Below are positions 20,213 through 32,615 of a stretch of 64,000 bases of DNA, in pieces (the first letter of the stretch is position 1; every line of letters starts with the position of its first letter). Location: the NCBI GenBank assembly GCA_002633005.1, contig NMRA01000282.1, positions 333,748 through 397,747 on the forward strand, in the 5' to 3' direction. This DNA comes from Phoronis australis (Eukaryota; Phoronida; Phoronidae). The notes below the pieces were generated by a model. The model was not told where the DNA came from, searched no databases, and saw only the letters and a list, made by a program, of their open reading frames with translations. The position numbers and the translations under genes are program-made.

Positions 20213-22390
20213 GCCTATAATAGGAAACCGACTATACTATGTAATTCATGTTGTGTGTGGGTCTTGCGTAACTGCTGGGACTCTTTCTAATGATCTTATC
20301 CGATTATTGCGGGTAGCTGTCATTATGCATGAATTATAAGTTATCAAGTATCTTTGACCTGAGAGATTATTTTTGTACAGTTTGATATTCCGCAATAGTA
20401 AAACAGCCTTGTATGATGTATTTCAAAATCTGACTAGGTTGTTGGTGTTTGTTGCTAGGTTTAAGTTTCAATATGTTACGGTGTAACGTAGCTTTTGTAG
20501 TAATGTTGCACTGCGGTTAGTCTGGAGACGGTTTTACTTTTTTGTTGTTGCCAAATAAAAAATGTATATAAATGCTAATGGTTATCTTTTCAGTAACATA
20601 ATTTGGGCACTAAGCTTGATGGATAATATTAAATACTCTGTATGTGGTCGCAAAAATCGTTTAGCCCGCACGATTGAATGTGAGCATGAGTTGCGGCTTC
20701 AAAATTTTGTTTCTTCGTTAGTTGCTCGGTTCACGTGTAACATTCAAGAATGTGTTTTTGGTGTTTACAAAGTTACGATATTAATACTTCACACTGCCTC
20801 TATACTTACTCAAACAAACTACTTGAGTCTAGGGTATTTCGGAAAGGTACGTAGAATTTGCTTTACAACATTAAAGTTCTGAGTATATAACAAAACTAAC
20901 TACAATGTACTTACACCAATTTGCGGCATAAATCGTGACGGCAAAACTGTAAGTAGACTTGTCGGTAAAGATGTTGGAGTAAGAATGAGTCAAGTTGGCG
21001 TGTTACAACTTCAAACCGTAGTCTTGTCTAACAGTCTCACATATGCGAAATACTATTGAATAATATAGTCATATGGGAAAAGAGATGTGGTAGACGGCAC
21101 ATCACAAACACAACAACCACTAACAGATGGCAAATAAAATGAAACTATTCTAGATTGACTAACAGATTGCATTGGCCCTTACACTGTATTTCGCACTTGT
21201 TCAAACGGAGAAGCAGCGTTTTAGACAACAATTGACCTGGAGAAATTTGCTGTGCATGCTTGTGAAAGATATTGAATAAAGAACCTAAGTGGAATTGTGG
21301 AAGTTTCACTAAATAGTAGATTTTTGATTATTTTCTTTCATTGGTTGTGCATGATAAAAAGTCTGAAAACGAATAACAGACACGAAACGCTAACCGACTT
21401 GTTCTGTTGGTGATCGTTTTTAATTTATTCTTACATTGCAATTATAGGGACATTAACCCTATGCCTTCTCGAGAAGCAACATTTGATTTAGGCCACTTTC
21501 GGTACTTGTCGGGAGCTTAGTTGCAGTTGACAGGGTAGTATGGAGTAATACGGGCCTGGAATTTTCCTCTCTTAAGATGATTTTCTCTTTTGGTTTCGAT
21601 TTTCTCTTTTTGTGGTTTGGATTTCATCATATTTGATTTCCGGTTTCCTCTTCTCATCACTTTTTTGCAGTTAGATTTTACAACAAAAACTCCTACTATC
21701 ACGTGAGTCTTTTGTGGAACGATACACCACGTGGAAATTTTTCCTCTTGTCATGGGTCATTCCAAGCCCTTATAATGACGGAATAAGCAAATACACTTGT
21801 GAAGAAAGTTGGTGCTTCTAGTACCAGGTCCTGGTTCATATTGCGGATTCCTGTCTTCTATGCTGGGACCTTTAGAGTATTTTTTAGTAGTTTATTCTCA
21901 TCTGTCTACAAGTAGCTCACGTATCTCTTTGACTGGCCTGTTGAACGGAGGAATTCTGAAATAATTTTGATGCGAGACTACACGCAATCTTGGGGTCCCA
22001 GAATTCTTTGAGTTCTGAATACAAACCAAGTGTGATATGCTTTTCATGCCAAGAATTCTGGACATTGTGTGAGAAAAACTCAAAGTGTTAACTTGTTGTT
22101 TTGGAAGTTGCATTATTTTCGCCGACAATGCAAAATCAAGAAATGTAATTAGGCTCGCTGTTCAAAAACAAATAGCTCGTAACATTATAGGTAGAACTCG
22201 ATGTGTGCATATGGTATACGATGTTACTGAGAGATAGTCATTCGTCCTTGCTCTGTGGATCCTGTAACGCGTGATAACAACAGGAAAGGGATTTATGAAC
22301 TTGTTGCCAACATGATAGTCACAGTCATAGGCTTAGAAGGACCCCTAATACCTTACAATCCAGGCTCTCACACACCTCTTATTATTACAG
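20213..22390. other. 2.2 kb without a gene
   Basis: About 21517-21775 is a dispersed repeat whose second copy is at 47370-47640; both contain C/T-rich 'ttttcctct' strings and end in 'attccaagcccc' or close. About 22215-22390, before A16, is shared with the lead of A19. Confidence 0.5.
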
Positions 22391-22563
22391 GCTTTCTGTG
22401 TAGACTGTGTGGGAAGACCGCAAATCTGAAGAGAAATTTGTATCGGCACTTAAAAGCTGAGCACTTGGGCATTTGGCACAAATGTCCCGTCTGTCCAATG
22501 GAGTTCAAATGGAAGGATTCCATCCGTTGCCACCTCAGGAAATTCCATGGACACCAGTTCTGA
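22391..22563 (+). CDS. A16: alternative terminal exon, C2H2 finger pair
   Basis: The acceptor is cttattattacag. Finger 1 (FLCRLCGKTA, x12, HLKAEH) has helix L/R/N/R. The join is LGIWHK, with Trp where most members have Arg. Finger 2 (CPVCPMEFKW) has helix W/D/S/C. It ends FHGHQF then tga. It founds a local group with A17 (dead), A18 and A19, all with RLCGKTA or a remnant. Its 170 bp of upstream intron is strongly similar to that of A19. Confidence 0.9.
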
Positions 22564-23269
22564 TTCATGAGGATTTAAAAATTATCTGTGTTTGGTTCAA
22601 CATTCTCATCAGTTACTATGAGTCAGCTCTGTTGAATTCTAGAGATGTAGATATTAGATGAAGCTGATTTCTTTTATACTGGTTCTGAGCTTATGTCCTG
22701 TTTTATGAGATTTTGTAATCATTTCACTTGCTTAAGCTTGCAGGATGGTTATGGTGAAATCAAGTTATTTTAATCCAGGTCATTGAAATCCGTGGGTGGG
22801 GTATTGGAAATTTGCCCTCATTTAGCTTTTTCATCTAATTTTGGTTTGTTAACAACTTTAGCTCTCCTTCACTCTGAAGTGTGTTCAGTTTCCTGTTGTG
22901 ATGTAAACAAATTTACAAGAGTTTATGCGAGCACCTACAATTCTTTTTTAAACATTCGAGCTCCAGAAATGTGGGAGGAATACTCAGTAAAATGATGTCA
23001 AAATTGTCTACGCTCAAAATGTGTTATGATAAAGAACTCGCACAACTACATAATGAAACCTTTACAAGTCTACATATCTCTAAAAATAGGAACCATCAAA
23101 ACACAAAATCGAAACAAACTTAGTGTGAATATTTTGTGGGCATCAGGAATATAACCCGGGGTTTTAGAATTGCTGAATCATAAAATGGCTATTGGTTATA
23201 CACGGAGGTGATACTGCACAACAAAAGCATCTCCGTGGGAACTAGCTTACAGGGCCTCTCTCCATGCAG
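22564..23269. other. non-coding stretch
   Basis: No gene seen. A short acceptor-like tract (ctctctccatgcag) closes it. Confidence 0.4.
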
Positions 23270-23395
23270 GCTTTCACTGTAGACTGTGGAGAAAGACAGC
23301 CAATGTGTCTATTGACACTTGAAAGCTGAGCACTCAGGCATTGGCACAAGTGTCCTGCCTGTCTGATGGAGTTCAATAGGAAAGCTAAATCTATC
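23270..23395 (+). pseudogene. A17: dead finger-pair exon of the A16 group
   Basis: The acceptor ctccatgcag and a phase-1 start remain. The frame reads F-H-C-R-L-W-R-K: the second zinc Cys has become Trp. About a dozen bases of the finger 1 helix are deleted, and tga follows after 17 codons. Beyond that, 'aaagctgagcac', 'cattggcacaagtgtcc' and 'ctgatggagttcaa' still match A16. It lies between A16 and A18, as expected for tandem birth and death. Confidence 0.85.
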
Positions 23396-24973
23396 CTGTT
23401 ATCTCAAGAATTTTTCAGGGATATTAGTCCTGTGTTGATGAATCGTACATCTCTTGTGATTAGTGATCTCCAAACTTCAAGTGCAGAGAACAATCTGGTC
23501 TTTTTTCAGCTTTCCTGTAATTGCTTTGTCCAAAATCACACATTTTGATTTATGTAATTATCTACCTGTAGTGTTAGTTGGAAGTAAAGACACCACTGTA
23601 GTGTAACAGTGTATTCACTGATGCTGATATATTGTTTCCAATATGACCAACATGAATCTACAATACATAATCAATAGTTAACTCAAGCCTAATAATAGTG
23701 TAATACAACTTATAATTTCTCATTAAATACATATTCGTGTATGATAATTGCAATGACAATCACTTTTACTAACCAGTATAATAGTACAAAATATTCAAAA
23801 TTATGTGATACTGTAAACTACAGTCCGTACAAAGTTAACCAATTTCAAAACTAACATTCCATATGAAACACAGCTATGGCCCCCTGTGGTTTCCGCACAA
23901 GTATTGTCATCCTTTATTGAAACTTTAATTTCATAGAAATATCTTTTCTACTTAATGTTCTTTGTTTCCCTTCTTACGTCTAGTTAAAGACGGAGCTATC
24001 TCACAACTGAATAGTTTGGCAGATCAGCGATATCTAAAGGAATTATCTAAATTTGTCTGTAAAGTGGTTTGCATAAGTACAGGAAATGTTTGTATAAATT
24101 GAACCAGGAGATGAACTCAGACTTTTTAAGGTTAACTTTATAGTGATACAGAAACCAAACAACTTACAAAGATTCAAGATGATAATTGACTACTTTAATT
24201 GCAATTGTAATATTTCAGGTCAATTGAAACTCCTGGTATAGATTGCCCTCTATATACGAACATTCAACCTTGGGTTCTGGGAACAGGTGGCAGAATGGTT
24301 AAACCATTTGACATCAATAAACAAAACCTAGAGCATTGTCATTAGGATGCTACACTAGCAGGCATGAAAGAGTTATTGTTAAAGTCAGTGCTAATGCTCT
24401 AATTGATCTTCCCCACACCAAAGGAACCAGCCTTTGATTATCTGGGTGTCAACTCTTGTACTTGTGTGTAGACAAAGTATATGGTTCTTAGGGTGTCTGT
24501 TCGATTTTGGAAGTAAGGAGACTGTTATTGAGGGTTTCCTTGGACACCAGTTCAGAGTGTCCACAAATATTCTGTCTGTCCATGGAGTTGAAGGCATCAT
24601 CCTTGTCATGGAAATAAGCTGGAATTTTGATGTCCCACCTGTCCAATGGAAACTGAATGGATTGTGTCTGTCTGTCAACAGTACTCTAGTGTTGATAAAT
24701 TCCCCAAAGCTGAGGCATTGCACATGCTTGGTGAAACGTTTCCATGGACGCAACAGTAAAATTACATGTCTACGGTAATTTTTCTGAGAAAAGCAATTGT
24801 GACCTATAAAAATCATGTCCTGGAAACTTGGTGGCTGAGTAATGGCAAATAACTGAAATGAACCAGAGAACCATGCATTGACGTTGTGTAATTAACTATG
24901 AATTTTTCACTGAAATTTGCCAGTAGTGTGTGCGGGTATGCCAACAACCTCAAATTACCTCTTGCTGTTGCAG
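23396..24973. other. non-coding stretch with possible finger-exon debris
   Basis: About 24535-24760 contains 'ttggacaccagttc' and 'tgtcccacctgtccaatgga', each close to pieces of A16 but in wrong order and distance. Possibly scrambled remains of another copy. Otherwise AT-rich. Confidence 0.35.
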
Positions 24974-25146
24974 GCTTTCAGTGCAGACTGTGCGGAAAGA
25001 CCGCGACTTTCAAGTCCAATTTGTATCGACATTTGAGAGCCGAGCACTTGGGCATTTGGCACAAATGTCCCTTCTGTCCTAAAGAGTTCAAACGGAAAGA
25101 GTACATCCAATGTCACCTAAGGAATTTCCACGGACATCAATGCTGA
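24974..25146 (+). CDS. A18: alternative terminal exon, C2H2 finger pair
   Basis: The acceptor is cttgctgttgcag. Finger 1 (FQCRLCGKTA, x12, HLRAEH) has helix F/S/N/R. The join is LGIWHK. Finger 2 (CPFCPKEFKR) has Arg at -1 instead of the usual Trp (helix R/E/Y/C), the only such change within the A16 group. It ends FHGHQC then tga. A hexamer at 25472-25477 lies 326 nt after the stop. Confidence 0.9.
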
Positions 25147-26829
25147 GCTCCGCTTACCAAATGTGTCCTCGATTTGTTTTTAAGGACCCTGCAAGTTCTG
25201 ATTTCTTCACCCATTGAAAGTTTTGGTTTCCGCTTTCCAGTTGTTGTTCTGATTAATATTTCCAAGCTGTTTCTAACATTGCACACATTCAGTGTAAGTA
25301 GTTATGGTCTACTTGGAGGTTATGCCTTCCTCGTAATAGTAGTTGTCTGAATTTGGCAACTACAGATCTCTCCTGTTTGGAAGACTGCTTGCCTTAGTTG
25401 GACCTCTCTTGGTGTTGATTTCTTTCACTAACATTAAGGCTAAGTTTCTTATTCGTGATCGTTGTCGTCTGAATAAAACTTTTCCATTGAGGTTGTTGAA
25501 ACTGCATTCCAGCATTGTGTTGTAATGAACACAGTGTGGTGTAGAGTTTGGATCAGTGTGAACTCTTGCGGCACAAGATGAATGACGACGGAGTCTGTTG
25601 CCATTATAAGTAGAATCTGCGGGGGGGGGGGTAACTGTTGTTCACAAGTGCCATTTACTTCGTGGCGTTTAAAAGAGGCGACCTTTTTGGTATTGGCATA
25701 GATGTCTCATCTGTTCATAGAAGCTCAAACGCATTGCTAATCATCCCAAGCATTGCCATAGCAATTGGATCTGATTAAGCAGGTTTTGACAGATTTGTTC
25801 CACACCTGTCGAGTTGACAGCTCGTTATTATGAATATCTTCCAGTGCTGAAATTTTGGTGTCAATATCTGTTGTTTTGTTTTGTTTCTTTTGGCTTTGTG
25901 TACTGATGTTAAAGCCTCAATACACTTTATTTTCCTGCCTGTAAACACTGAGGTGAAGTACACCCCTTTCAATGCCAGTATCAGATTGGTTTAATCTTTT
26001 ACGTTATCTACTCTGGTTAGAAGTTAATTTCTAGGCTATCAGAGAATTGGCAAACCGTTGCTGCTGAAGAGTGATTTTTTTGTACCAAAGCAATGTGTCC
26101 GATTCCATTACCAAGCACTAGGTGGAGATACTTAGGGTTTAGGCCAATATTGTGATTATTACTTGGAATGCTCAGTCATTTGTCTATTGAAAAGAATTTC
26201 TGGATACGATTCTAAAATGGTTGGTGGCCTGATGGATGAGACTTAGAGATACTTTGTCTCATTAAAACCGTGAATATTTAAATTTGTAGCAAGTGCCACC
26301 TTGTGACTTCCTGGAGAATCGTGTGTACAAGTATAATCAATTTGTAAATACAATGCAGTTTTAAATAAAACACCAGAACTGATGCACTTAAAAACAAGTG
26401 TGAACAAATACAAAACCCTAGTACTAGTAATTCTTAACATTACACAATCGTTATTTGATAATGAAATGAGCAAATAATAAAAACTGCTTTGTTTTAATTA
26501 GGGTAACGATGACATATTACCATACTCATTTACATGAAAACAATCTTGCAAAACGAGACTTTTGCAAGATTGTAATGGTAACTGGTTCTCTGACAGTAAA
26601 TATTTTGAGCAGTATAGAAAATTGGTCAACCTACATTTATTTACAAGTCTTTTGTGTAGATGTTATCTGATGTTACTGAGGGATAAACATTCGTCCTAGC
26701 TCTGTGGAACCTACAACATGTGGTAAAGCAATGGGAAATTATTGCCAACATCACGCCATAGGCTTAGAAGGACCTTAGAAGGACGCATACCTTACAGTCC
26801 AGGCTCATACACACCTCTTATTATTGCAG
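25147..26829. other. non-coding stretch with a dispersed repeat
   Basis: About 26225-26600 is duplicated at about 30520-30905, sharing 'gtctcattaaaaccgtga' and 'gacttcctggaga'. A G-run is at 25621. About 26670-26829 is the intron lead shared with A16. Confidence 0.5.
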
Positions 26830-27005
26830 GCTTTCTGTGTAGATTATGTGGGAAGACCGCAAATCAGAAGAGAAGTGTGTATCGGCACTTAAAAGCTGTG
26901 CACTTCGGCGTTTTGCACAAGTGCCCCGTCTGTCCCAAGATGTTCAAATGGAGAGAATCTATTCCTAAACATCTTACAATATTCCATGGCCACCACCAGA
27001 CTTGA
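26830..27005 (+). CDS. A19: alternative terminal exon, C2H2 finger pair
   Basis: The acceptor is cttattattgcag. Finger 1 (FLCRLCGKTA, x12, HLKAVH) has helix Q/R/S/R. The join is FGVLHK. Finger 2 (CPVCPKMFKW) has helix W/E/S/K. It ends FHGHHQT then tga. It is a sister of A16 by intron lead and acceptor, yet the helices differ at several contact positions. A hexamer at 27421-27426 lies 416 nt after the stop with a T/G-rich follow-up. Confidence 0.9.
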
Positions 27006-27977
27006 CTTTCTGTATTATTTCACTGATATTACATATTCATGTTCACTGGTGTGCTGTCATTGCTGTGGCTTGAATTTTTTTGCTGTAGTTGGTGCAAAAC
27101 TGTCTTTTCATCCAGTCGGCAGCGACCTCTGCTGGACTTAACTGACTGATGTAGCAGGTTGATTTCTGTAGTTCTCAGTTCTGACTACAAAAATCAATTT
27201 CTAAGTTGCTAAAGGATTGCTTAATTAATTGTTCTGTAGCTTAGACTGTAGATAATTGATACGGATAGTTGTCAGCAGTAGTCGTGTTCTGTTGTGAATT
27301 CAAACCTTTTTGGCAGTATCTCCTTATTTTGTACAGTAACTGTGGTTATTATTTGATATTAAGCTGTTCACATATTTTATATTTCTGATAATTGTAGCTT
27401 TTTAAGACTATGTATTGTCAAATAAAAATATTGGTCTACTTTTGACACTTTTTGAATATTCTGTGACCTAATTTAATCATCACCACACAACACATTCAAT
27501 AAAAGACATTACTGGAAATGGAGTAAAACCCCAGAGTGAGAGGTGGGGGGGGGGGGGGGGNGGTGTATTGCCTTAGTGTGGGTACATCTTGCTAAGATGG
27601 GTGACTATAGTCTTTTCTTCCAGGTTTCCTTGTGAAGTTCGTTGGAAAACCAGGTGTGTTGTTCGACAAAATTTCCTATCCAAGGATACCATTTGCGATT
27701 TAATTCCCTACAAAATCATGCCTTGTGCGATATTTTACAAAAGGTACTATTTTTCTTCCACAAAATCTGCTGAAGGGTTTTTAGTGTTATATATATTGGT
27801 TTCAAAAGACCTCGCTTATTTTTGACAATGTACCACATCAAATGGCTCTGTTTCATGTAACTGGTTAAAAGATAACTTTCCTAGAATCTCTTTCGAGGGG
27901 TTCAGTCTATGGTATTGTCCCTACGAAATGGTAATATTTATGGACCAAAACCCCATGAAAGGGTGACTTCTTGGAAT
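27006..27977. other. non-coding stretch with a gap
   Basis: A G-run at 27545-27560 next to one N (27561) marks a poor assembly join. 'cttccaggtttccttgtgaagttcg' at about 27618 begins like a finger exon but does not continue as one. Confidence 0.45.
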
Positions 27978-28372
27978 CGCCCTTCAAATGGGACTCTCTT
28001 TATTTGTGTCTAGACGCTCTCACTCTCTGAAGAGTTCTTTTGCAAGAAAATCCCAGTCGCCCTTCAAATGGGGCTCTCTTTATTTGTGTCTAGACGCTCT
28101 CACTCTCTGAAGAGTTCTTTTGCAAGAAAATCCCAGTCTCCCTTCAAATGGGACTCTCTTTGTGTCTGAACGCTCTCACTCTCTGAAGAGTTCTTTTGCA
28201 AGAAAATCCCAGTCGCCCTTCAAATGGGGCTCTCTTTGTTTGTGTCTAGACGCTCTCACTTTCTGAAGAGTTCTTTTGCAAGAAAATCCCAGTCGCCCTT
28301 CAAATGGGACTCTCTTTATTTGTGTCTAGACGCTGTCACTCTCTGAAGAGTTTTTTTGCAAGAAAATTCCAG
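27978..28372 (+). repeat. 80-bp tandem repeat, five units
   Basis: Unit starts at 27978, 28058, 28138, 28214 and 28294, each beginning 'cgcccttcaaatggg' or a one-base variant and containing 'ctctgaagagttcttttgc'. The third unit is 76 bp because of a short internal deletion. High identity suggests recent expansion. Confidence 0.92.
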
Positions 28373-29689
28373 ATGGGAAAAATGCAAAAGGACATTTAGT
28401 GTTGAATGTAAGACCCAAAAAGGTCCGAATTTGGCTAAGTTCAGAACATCGCATGTCAGAAATGAATAATCAGGAATTGTGCATGAGGGACTATCAAAAA
28501 CGGAGGCTTTTGCATTTTTAGGAAAGACTCAAAAGTTGTATAATCGAAAACTAAATGATGATTCAGTGACTAACACCGATTTTAGGATTTCATCTTGACC
28601 ATTTATCAAACGAAATTTGGTCATGCTATTGATAGTGCTGTTTTGCTTTGAATGTATGTGTAATATTGAAAGATCACATTGGGTCTATTATGCTTGACAT
28701 CACAATTATCTATTGGTTTAAAAACAAATTTCTTTGTGTGCTGGATAGCAAGGCACCTGAATTAGACAAGTGGTCTCAGAGGGCCCTTTTCATTGCTTAT
28801 AAGGTTATAGATCCAACTGTAATTCAGTGTAGGGTTCAGTTACACTTCTTTGCTGATAAATCCATCCTGTTTCACGCTGCTGTTGAATAATGTCAACTAT
28901 GCATATGGGGTTAAAATTTTGTGCTCTTGTTTAAGCATTCCATTGAACTTTTTCTCAGGTCATTTATGAAAACTATAGCAATCAACTCACTTATCAATTT
29001 TGAAAATAATGAAATAAACAAATTGACTACAAGAGCGCTGCAATTGATTTTTATCGTCAAAAGTGATTGATAAGTAATCACTCAATTTAGGAAGAGCTGA
29101 CCAAAGCTGTCAAAATTGCATTTTGTTTCTTTCTCTCTCTTGGTGATGCTCTGGTTGGGTCTTTTAGTTTATGGAAATTGTTTTCTGTCATGGTGTGAAG
29201 TAGGCTTGAGAGGTATCGTCTGGATGGCAGGCTAAAAGCCTGGTTTAATTTTAGTTAGTGTTTTTAGCCGAGTACAAAAGAAATGTTCCCTTACACCATG
29301 GTCACAGATCGAGCTATGCCCGGTCGATGTCGTTGATCGAGTTACATCTCGATACCTAGAGTAGTTGGCCAATTGTTTATCAGATTAATTTCACTAAATG
29401 GTGATTTTTAACGCCAACTGTCGTCCAATATGACCATTTTTCTGGCACCGCCTTGTCGGTTCGGCATTACTGAGAAGCTTTATGTGACTGCGGCACAAAC
29501 TGTGCACTAGTTATGTATTTCCATTCTTCCAAACAATGCGGAAAATACCCAGAGGCCCAGAAGCCTTTTGCTGATCACTGAAATGCAGTGTGCTTATCAC
29601 AGCAAAAAATTCTGCATGCCTTTGCCACTTAACCTGTCTTAAGTTTGCTGAGAGTGATCTGATTTTCCTATTTTATTCTTGTCTTGCAG
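28373..29689. other. non-coding stretch with repeat family 1 copy
   Basis: About 28400-28660 belongs to dispersed family 1. An 80-codon open frame at 28648-28890 has no family resemblance. Confidence 0.45.
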
Positions 29690-29946
29690 GGTCGTATAAG
29701 TGCACAATTTGCGGGAAAATCACATCACTCCAACACAATGCGATCCGCCATATAAAAGCCGAACACTTTGGCGTGCGTTTCCATTGTCCCGTCTGCTCCA
29801 GAAGTTTTAAGTGGCAGACGAACGTGAACACACACGTGAGAAATGCTCATTTGAAAGTGGCTGGCTTGGGAGATTTCGCTATCGTCCGCGGCGAGTTGGT
29901 CAGGCGCCCTGACAAGCGGATGTTAGGACCTCCAAATAACCCGTAA
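29690..29946 (+). CDS. A20: alternative terminal exon, finger pair with long basic tail
   Basis: The acceptor is ttcttgtcttgcag. Finger 1 (SYKCTICGK, x12, HIKAEH) has helix L/H/N/R. The join is FGVRFH. Finger 2 (CPVCSRSFKW) has helix W/T/N/T. After the last His, a 32-residue tail follows (VAGLGDFAIVRGE, then RRPDKRM) and ends PPNNP before taa. It is the longest tail among the finger-pair members and is rich in Arg and Gly, so it might add a contact or a localisation signal. The first hexamer (30246-30251) sits in a transposable-element end. Confidence 0.9.
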
Positions 29947-32615
29947 AAGCATGATGCCCTTTCTTGGTGATTACTGAGGTCAAAAAACTTTTGAATTAGA
30001 CCACCTACAAAAATTGAGCTGGTTTCTTGCTGAGGTTCGCACTGATTTCTGTGCTTCAGGATTATCGATATATACAACAATTCTCTAGTTATTTCGCACA
30101 AAAATAATTGTCAAAATTTCTGTTTGAAAGGCTGATTACTTTGCTGCAAGTTGTAGTGTTGTTTAGTGACATCTGCACTCTAGAAACTGAGCTTCCAAGT
30201 GACTAACATTTTCTTAATGTCAATTACTGTTGAGAAATTTTGTAAAATAAAATTTCCCTTGTCTGCCGCATTGTGTGCTTTATGTGTGAAGAGTTACTTT
30301 ATATATTATTTGGGACTAATTCTAATAGTTTGCCACCACCGGTATCGCAATTTAATTACTGGAGTCATGTGACTGGGCAGGGTGGGGAATAGGTTGTTAT
30401 CCTGTCCAGGCACTAGGTGGAGTTGCTACTTCTCGTTGCTTTGTTGTATTATTGTAAATAGGTTGTGTACATTTATGTTCCTTGTTAATTGAAATCATGG
30501 AAATGTCATCACTTATGTTATTATTGCGGGATTAAAGATGCTATGTCTCATTAAAACCGTGATTTTTTAAATTTGTAGCAAGCACGGCCTTGTGACTTCC
30601 TGGAGAACTGTGTGTACATGTATAATAGGGAAAAGAATTAACTTGTAACTGAATTGCAGTTTTGAAGAAAACACCACAACTGATACACCTAAAAACAATT
30701 GTAAACGTAGAGAAAACCCTAGTTATTCCAAATATTATGCAATTGTTATTTGATTGTGAAATGAACAAATAATAAAAACTGTGCCTTGCTTCAGTAGGGT
30801 AACAATGTCACATTAACGTACTCATTTACATTAAAATAGTCAATAGTCTCCCAAAACGAAACTTGCGAGATTGTAATGGTAACTGGTTCTCGGATGGTTT
30901 CTGGCACACTGGAACAACGGGGGTTGTTTGTACAGGTAGTACTTCCTGTGCATATTCACAATTTATTAAGACATAGCATCTTTAAATTGTGCCAATCCTG
31001 ATAAGATTTGTCGTCATGATTACCCCAGGTGTCTGTTTCATGAAAAGCAACTGAAGTCAGAAATTTAGTCTCGTGCTCCAAGTGACTATTCCTGAATAAT
31101 TATGATATCTCGCTTGAACAAAAAATGCAGTCTCTGAGAAGATACATAATAACTGCTAGTTACTGAGATTGTTTCTGTAACTTATTTCTAGACTGTGATG
31201 CACTAATAATCAGTTTGCTAAATCTTTTTTCAGCAACTGCAAATTGGAAGCATAAGACCAAATTTCTTATTTAAGTCTTTTAAGAGTCCCTTTAAGAAGT
31301 CACTTTTCTAAAACAGACCCCTGAGATGAACCCCTTTGTTATCGATCAAGTGTTTTCCTAAACTTAAACCTCATGCAGTGGTCCATGTTTTGGGGTAGAA
31401 TCCTTCATTTTGGGATTTTTTGCTCCTAATTACACATTCTTACAACGTGGACCAAATGGAGGTCATATTCCAAAATGGTCGCAGTGTACATGCTTCATAA
31501 AAAGATCTTTACCGAAACAACTGGATAAAATATTCCTTTATTCTGTTGTCTGAACTTTGACCTGTGTCTTGCACAGGTCTGATGCTTGCCACAAGGCCTG
31601 GACCTCTTGTCACAGTGTCAGACTATCTAAGGTGTAGTGTTTGTGCCTTCTGGTTCAAATCGAAGACAGTGTCGTAACATTGTTGAAAAAATTAGTTATG
31701 AATTCATAATAGGGTGTAATTGTGTGTTGTAGCTGTTTGTTCTGAAATCAATGGTGCTTTTGTGTCAGTACTGCTATTTAATAAACAATATCACTGTACA
31801 AAGTTCTTTTCAAAGTTGAATCCAGTTTCAACTGACAACATTTCAACTCTCTCTCGTTGAGTGCTCGGAACTTCTGTCGTCTATGAGTAGCCAGGGCGTG
31901 TAAGGCCTCATTCTTTTTGGGGGCAATTATGAAAGAATTTGCCAGGTGGCACTGTTGAAAGTAAGGGAAGTTAATGAATCACTGTTAATCAGCCTTAGGC
32001 TGTACCATTTGCTAGTTATAATTATGCAGTGGAAGACTACGAACCAACGACAGAAATTTGTAATGGTTACAAGCTGATTTCGCTTCACCCAATGCATACC
32101 ACATTCGTCCTGGCCAATATCCATGTTTGACTAAATTATTTCCTATCTAGCAGTTATGTAGATATTCTCAGAGTCTGCGCTTTTGCTCTAGTGAGATTTA
32201 ATTTTTTTCAGATTTTTGACCAACTGAAGTCAGTATTCTATATATTATTTACTTAAGACTTGCATGTAAAGTAGCTTGCATATTTTTTCATTGACTAACC
32301 TCAAAAATGAAAGAAGACAATTTTAGCATTCCTCATTTTTGTCCAAAATTGGTGAGCTGTCAAGTCGAGAAAAATATGAGATGGCCCTAAGTTACACTCA
32401 AGCATTCAATCACTGTGTTCTGCCCAACTCCGTGAAAAAACCATTCCTACACTTAGCAACATTACCCAAGCGTGTGACTTTGATACTCTCTTGGCCTTTG
32501 AACTGACGATTGGCAAATGCAATTTTTACCTGTGCAGCTCTTGCCTAAGTAATAATGACATTAGTAAAACTCTGGGGTTCTTTTAGAATATTTACCGAAA
32601 TTCATCAAGTCATTA
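29947..32615. other. non-coding stretch rich in dispersed repeats
   Basis: About 30520-30905 repeats 26225-26600, and about 30900-31330 repeats 16780-17180. No gene seen. Confidence 0.5.

Noticed and set aside
24288-24345. tRNA-like A box (ggcagaatggttaaa)
   Set aside because: No B box at a fitting distance.
24391-24816. Overlapping open frames of 114 and 141 codons on both strands
   Set aside because: No domain; region looks like scrambled repeat debris.
27618-27826. Acceptor-like ttcttccag followed by a start like FLxxxxGK
   Set aside because: No Cys or His ligands follow; at best a very old relic.
27978-28372. CRISPR-like array
   Set aside because: Direct tandem units without unique spacers in an animal genome; it is a minisatellite.
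28648-28890. 80-codon open frame
   Set aside because: Overlaps the edge of a dispersed repeat and resembles no protein.
26243-30768. Two similar minus-strand frames (26243-26473 and 30541-30768) as a small protein family
   Set aside because: They lie in two copies of one dispersed repeat, with frame-breaking differences; the similarity is that of the DNA repeat.
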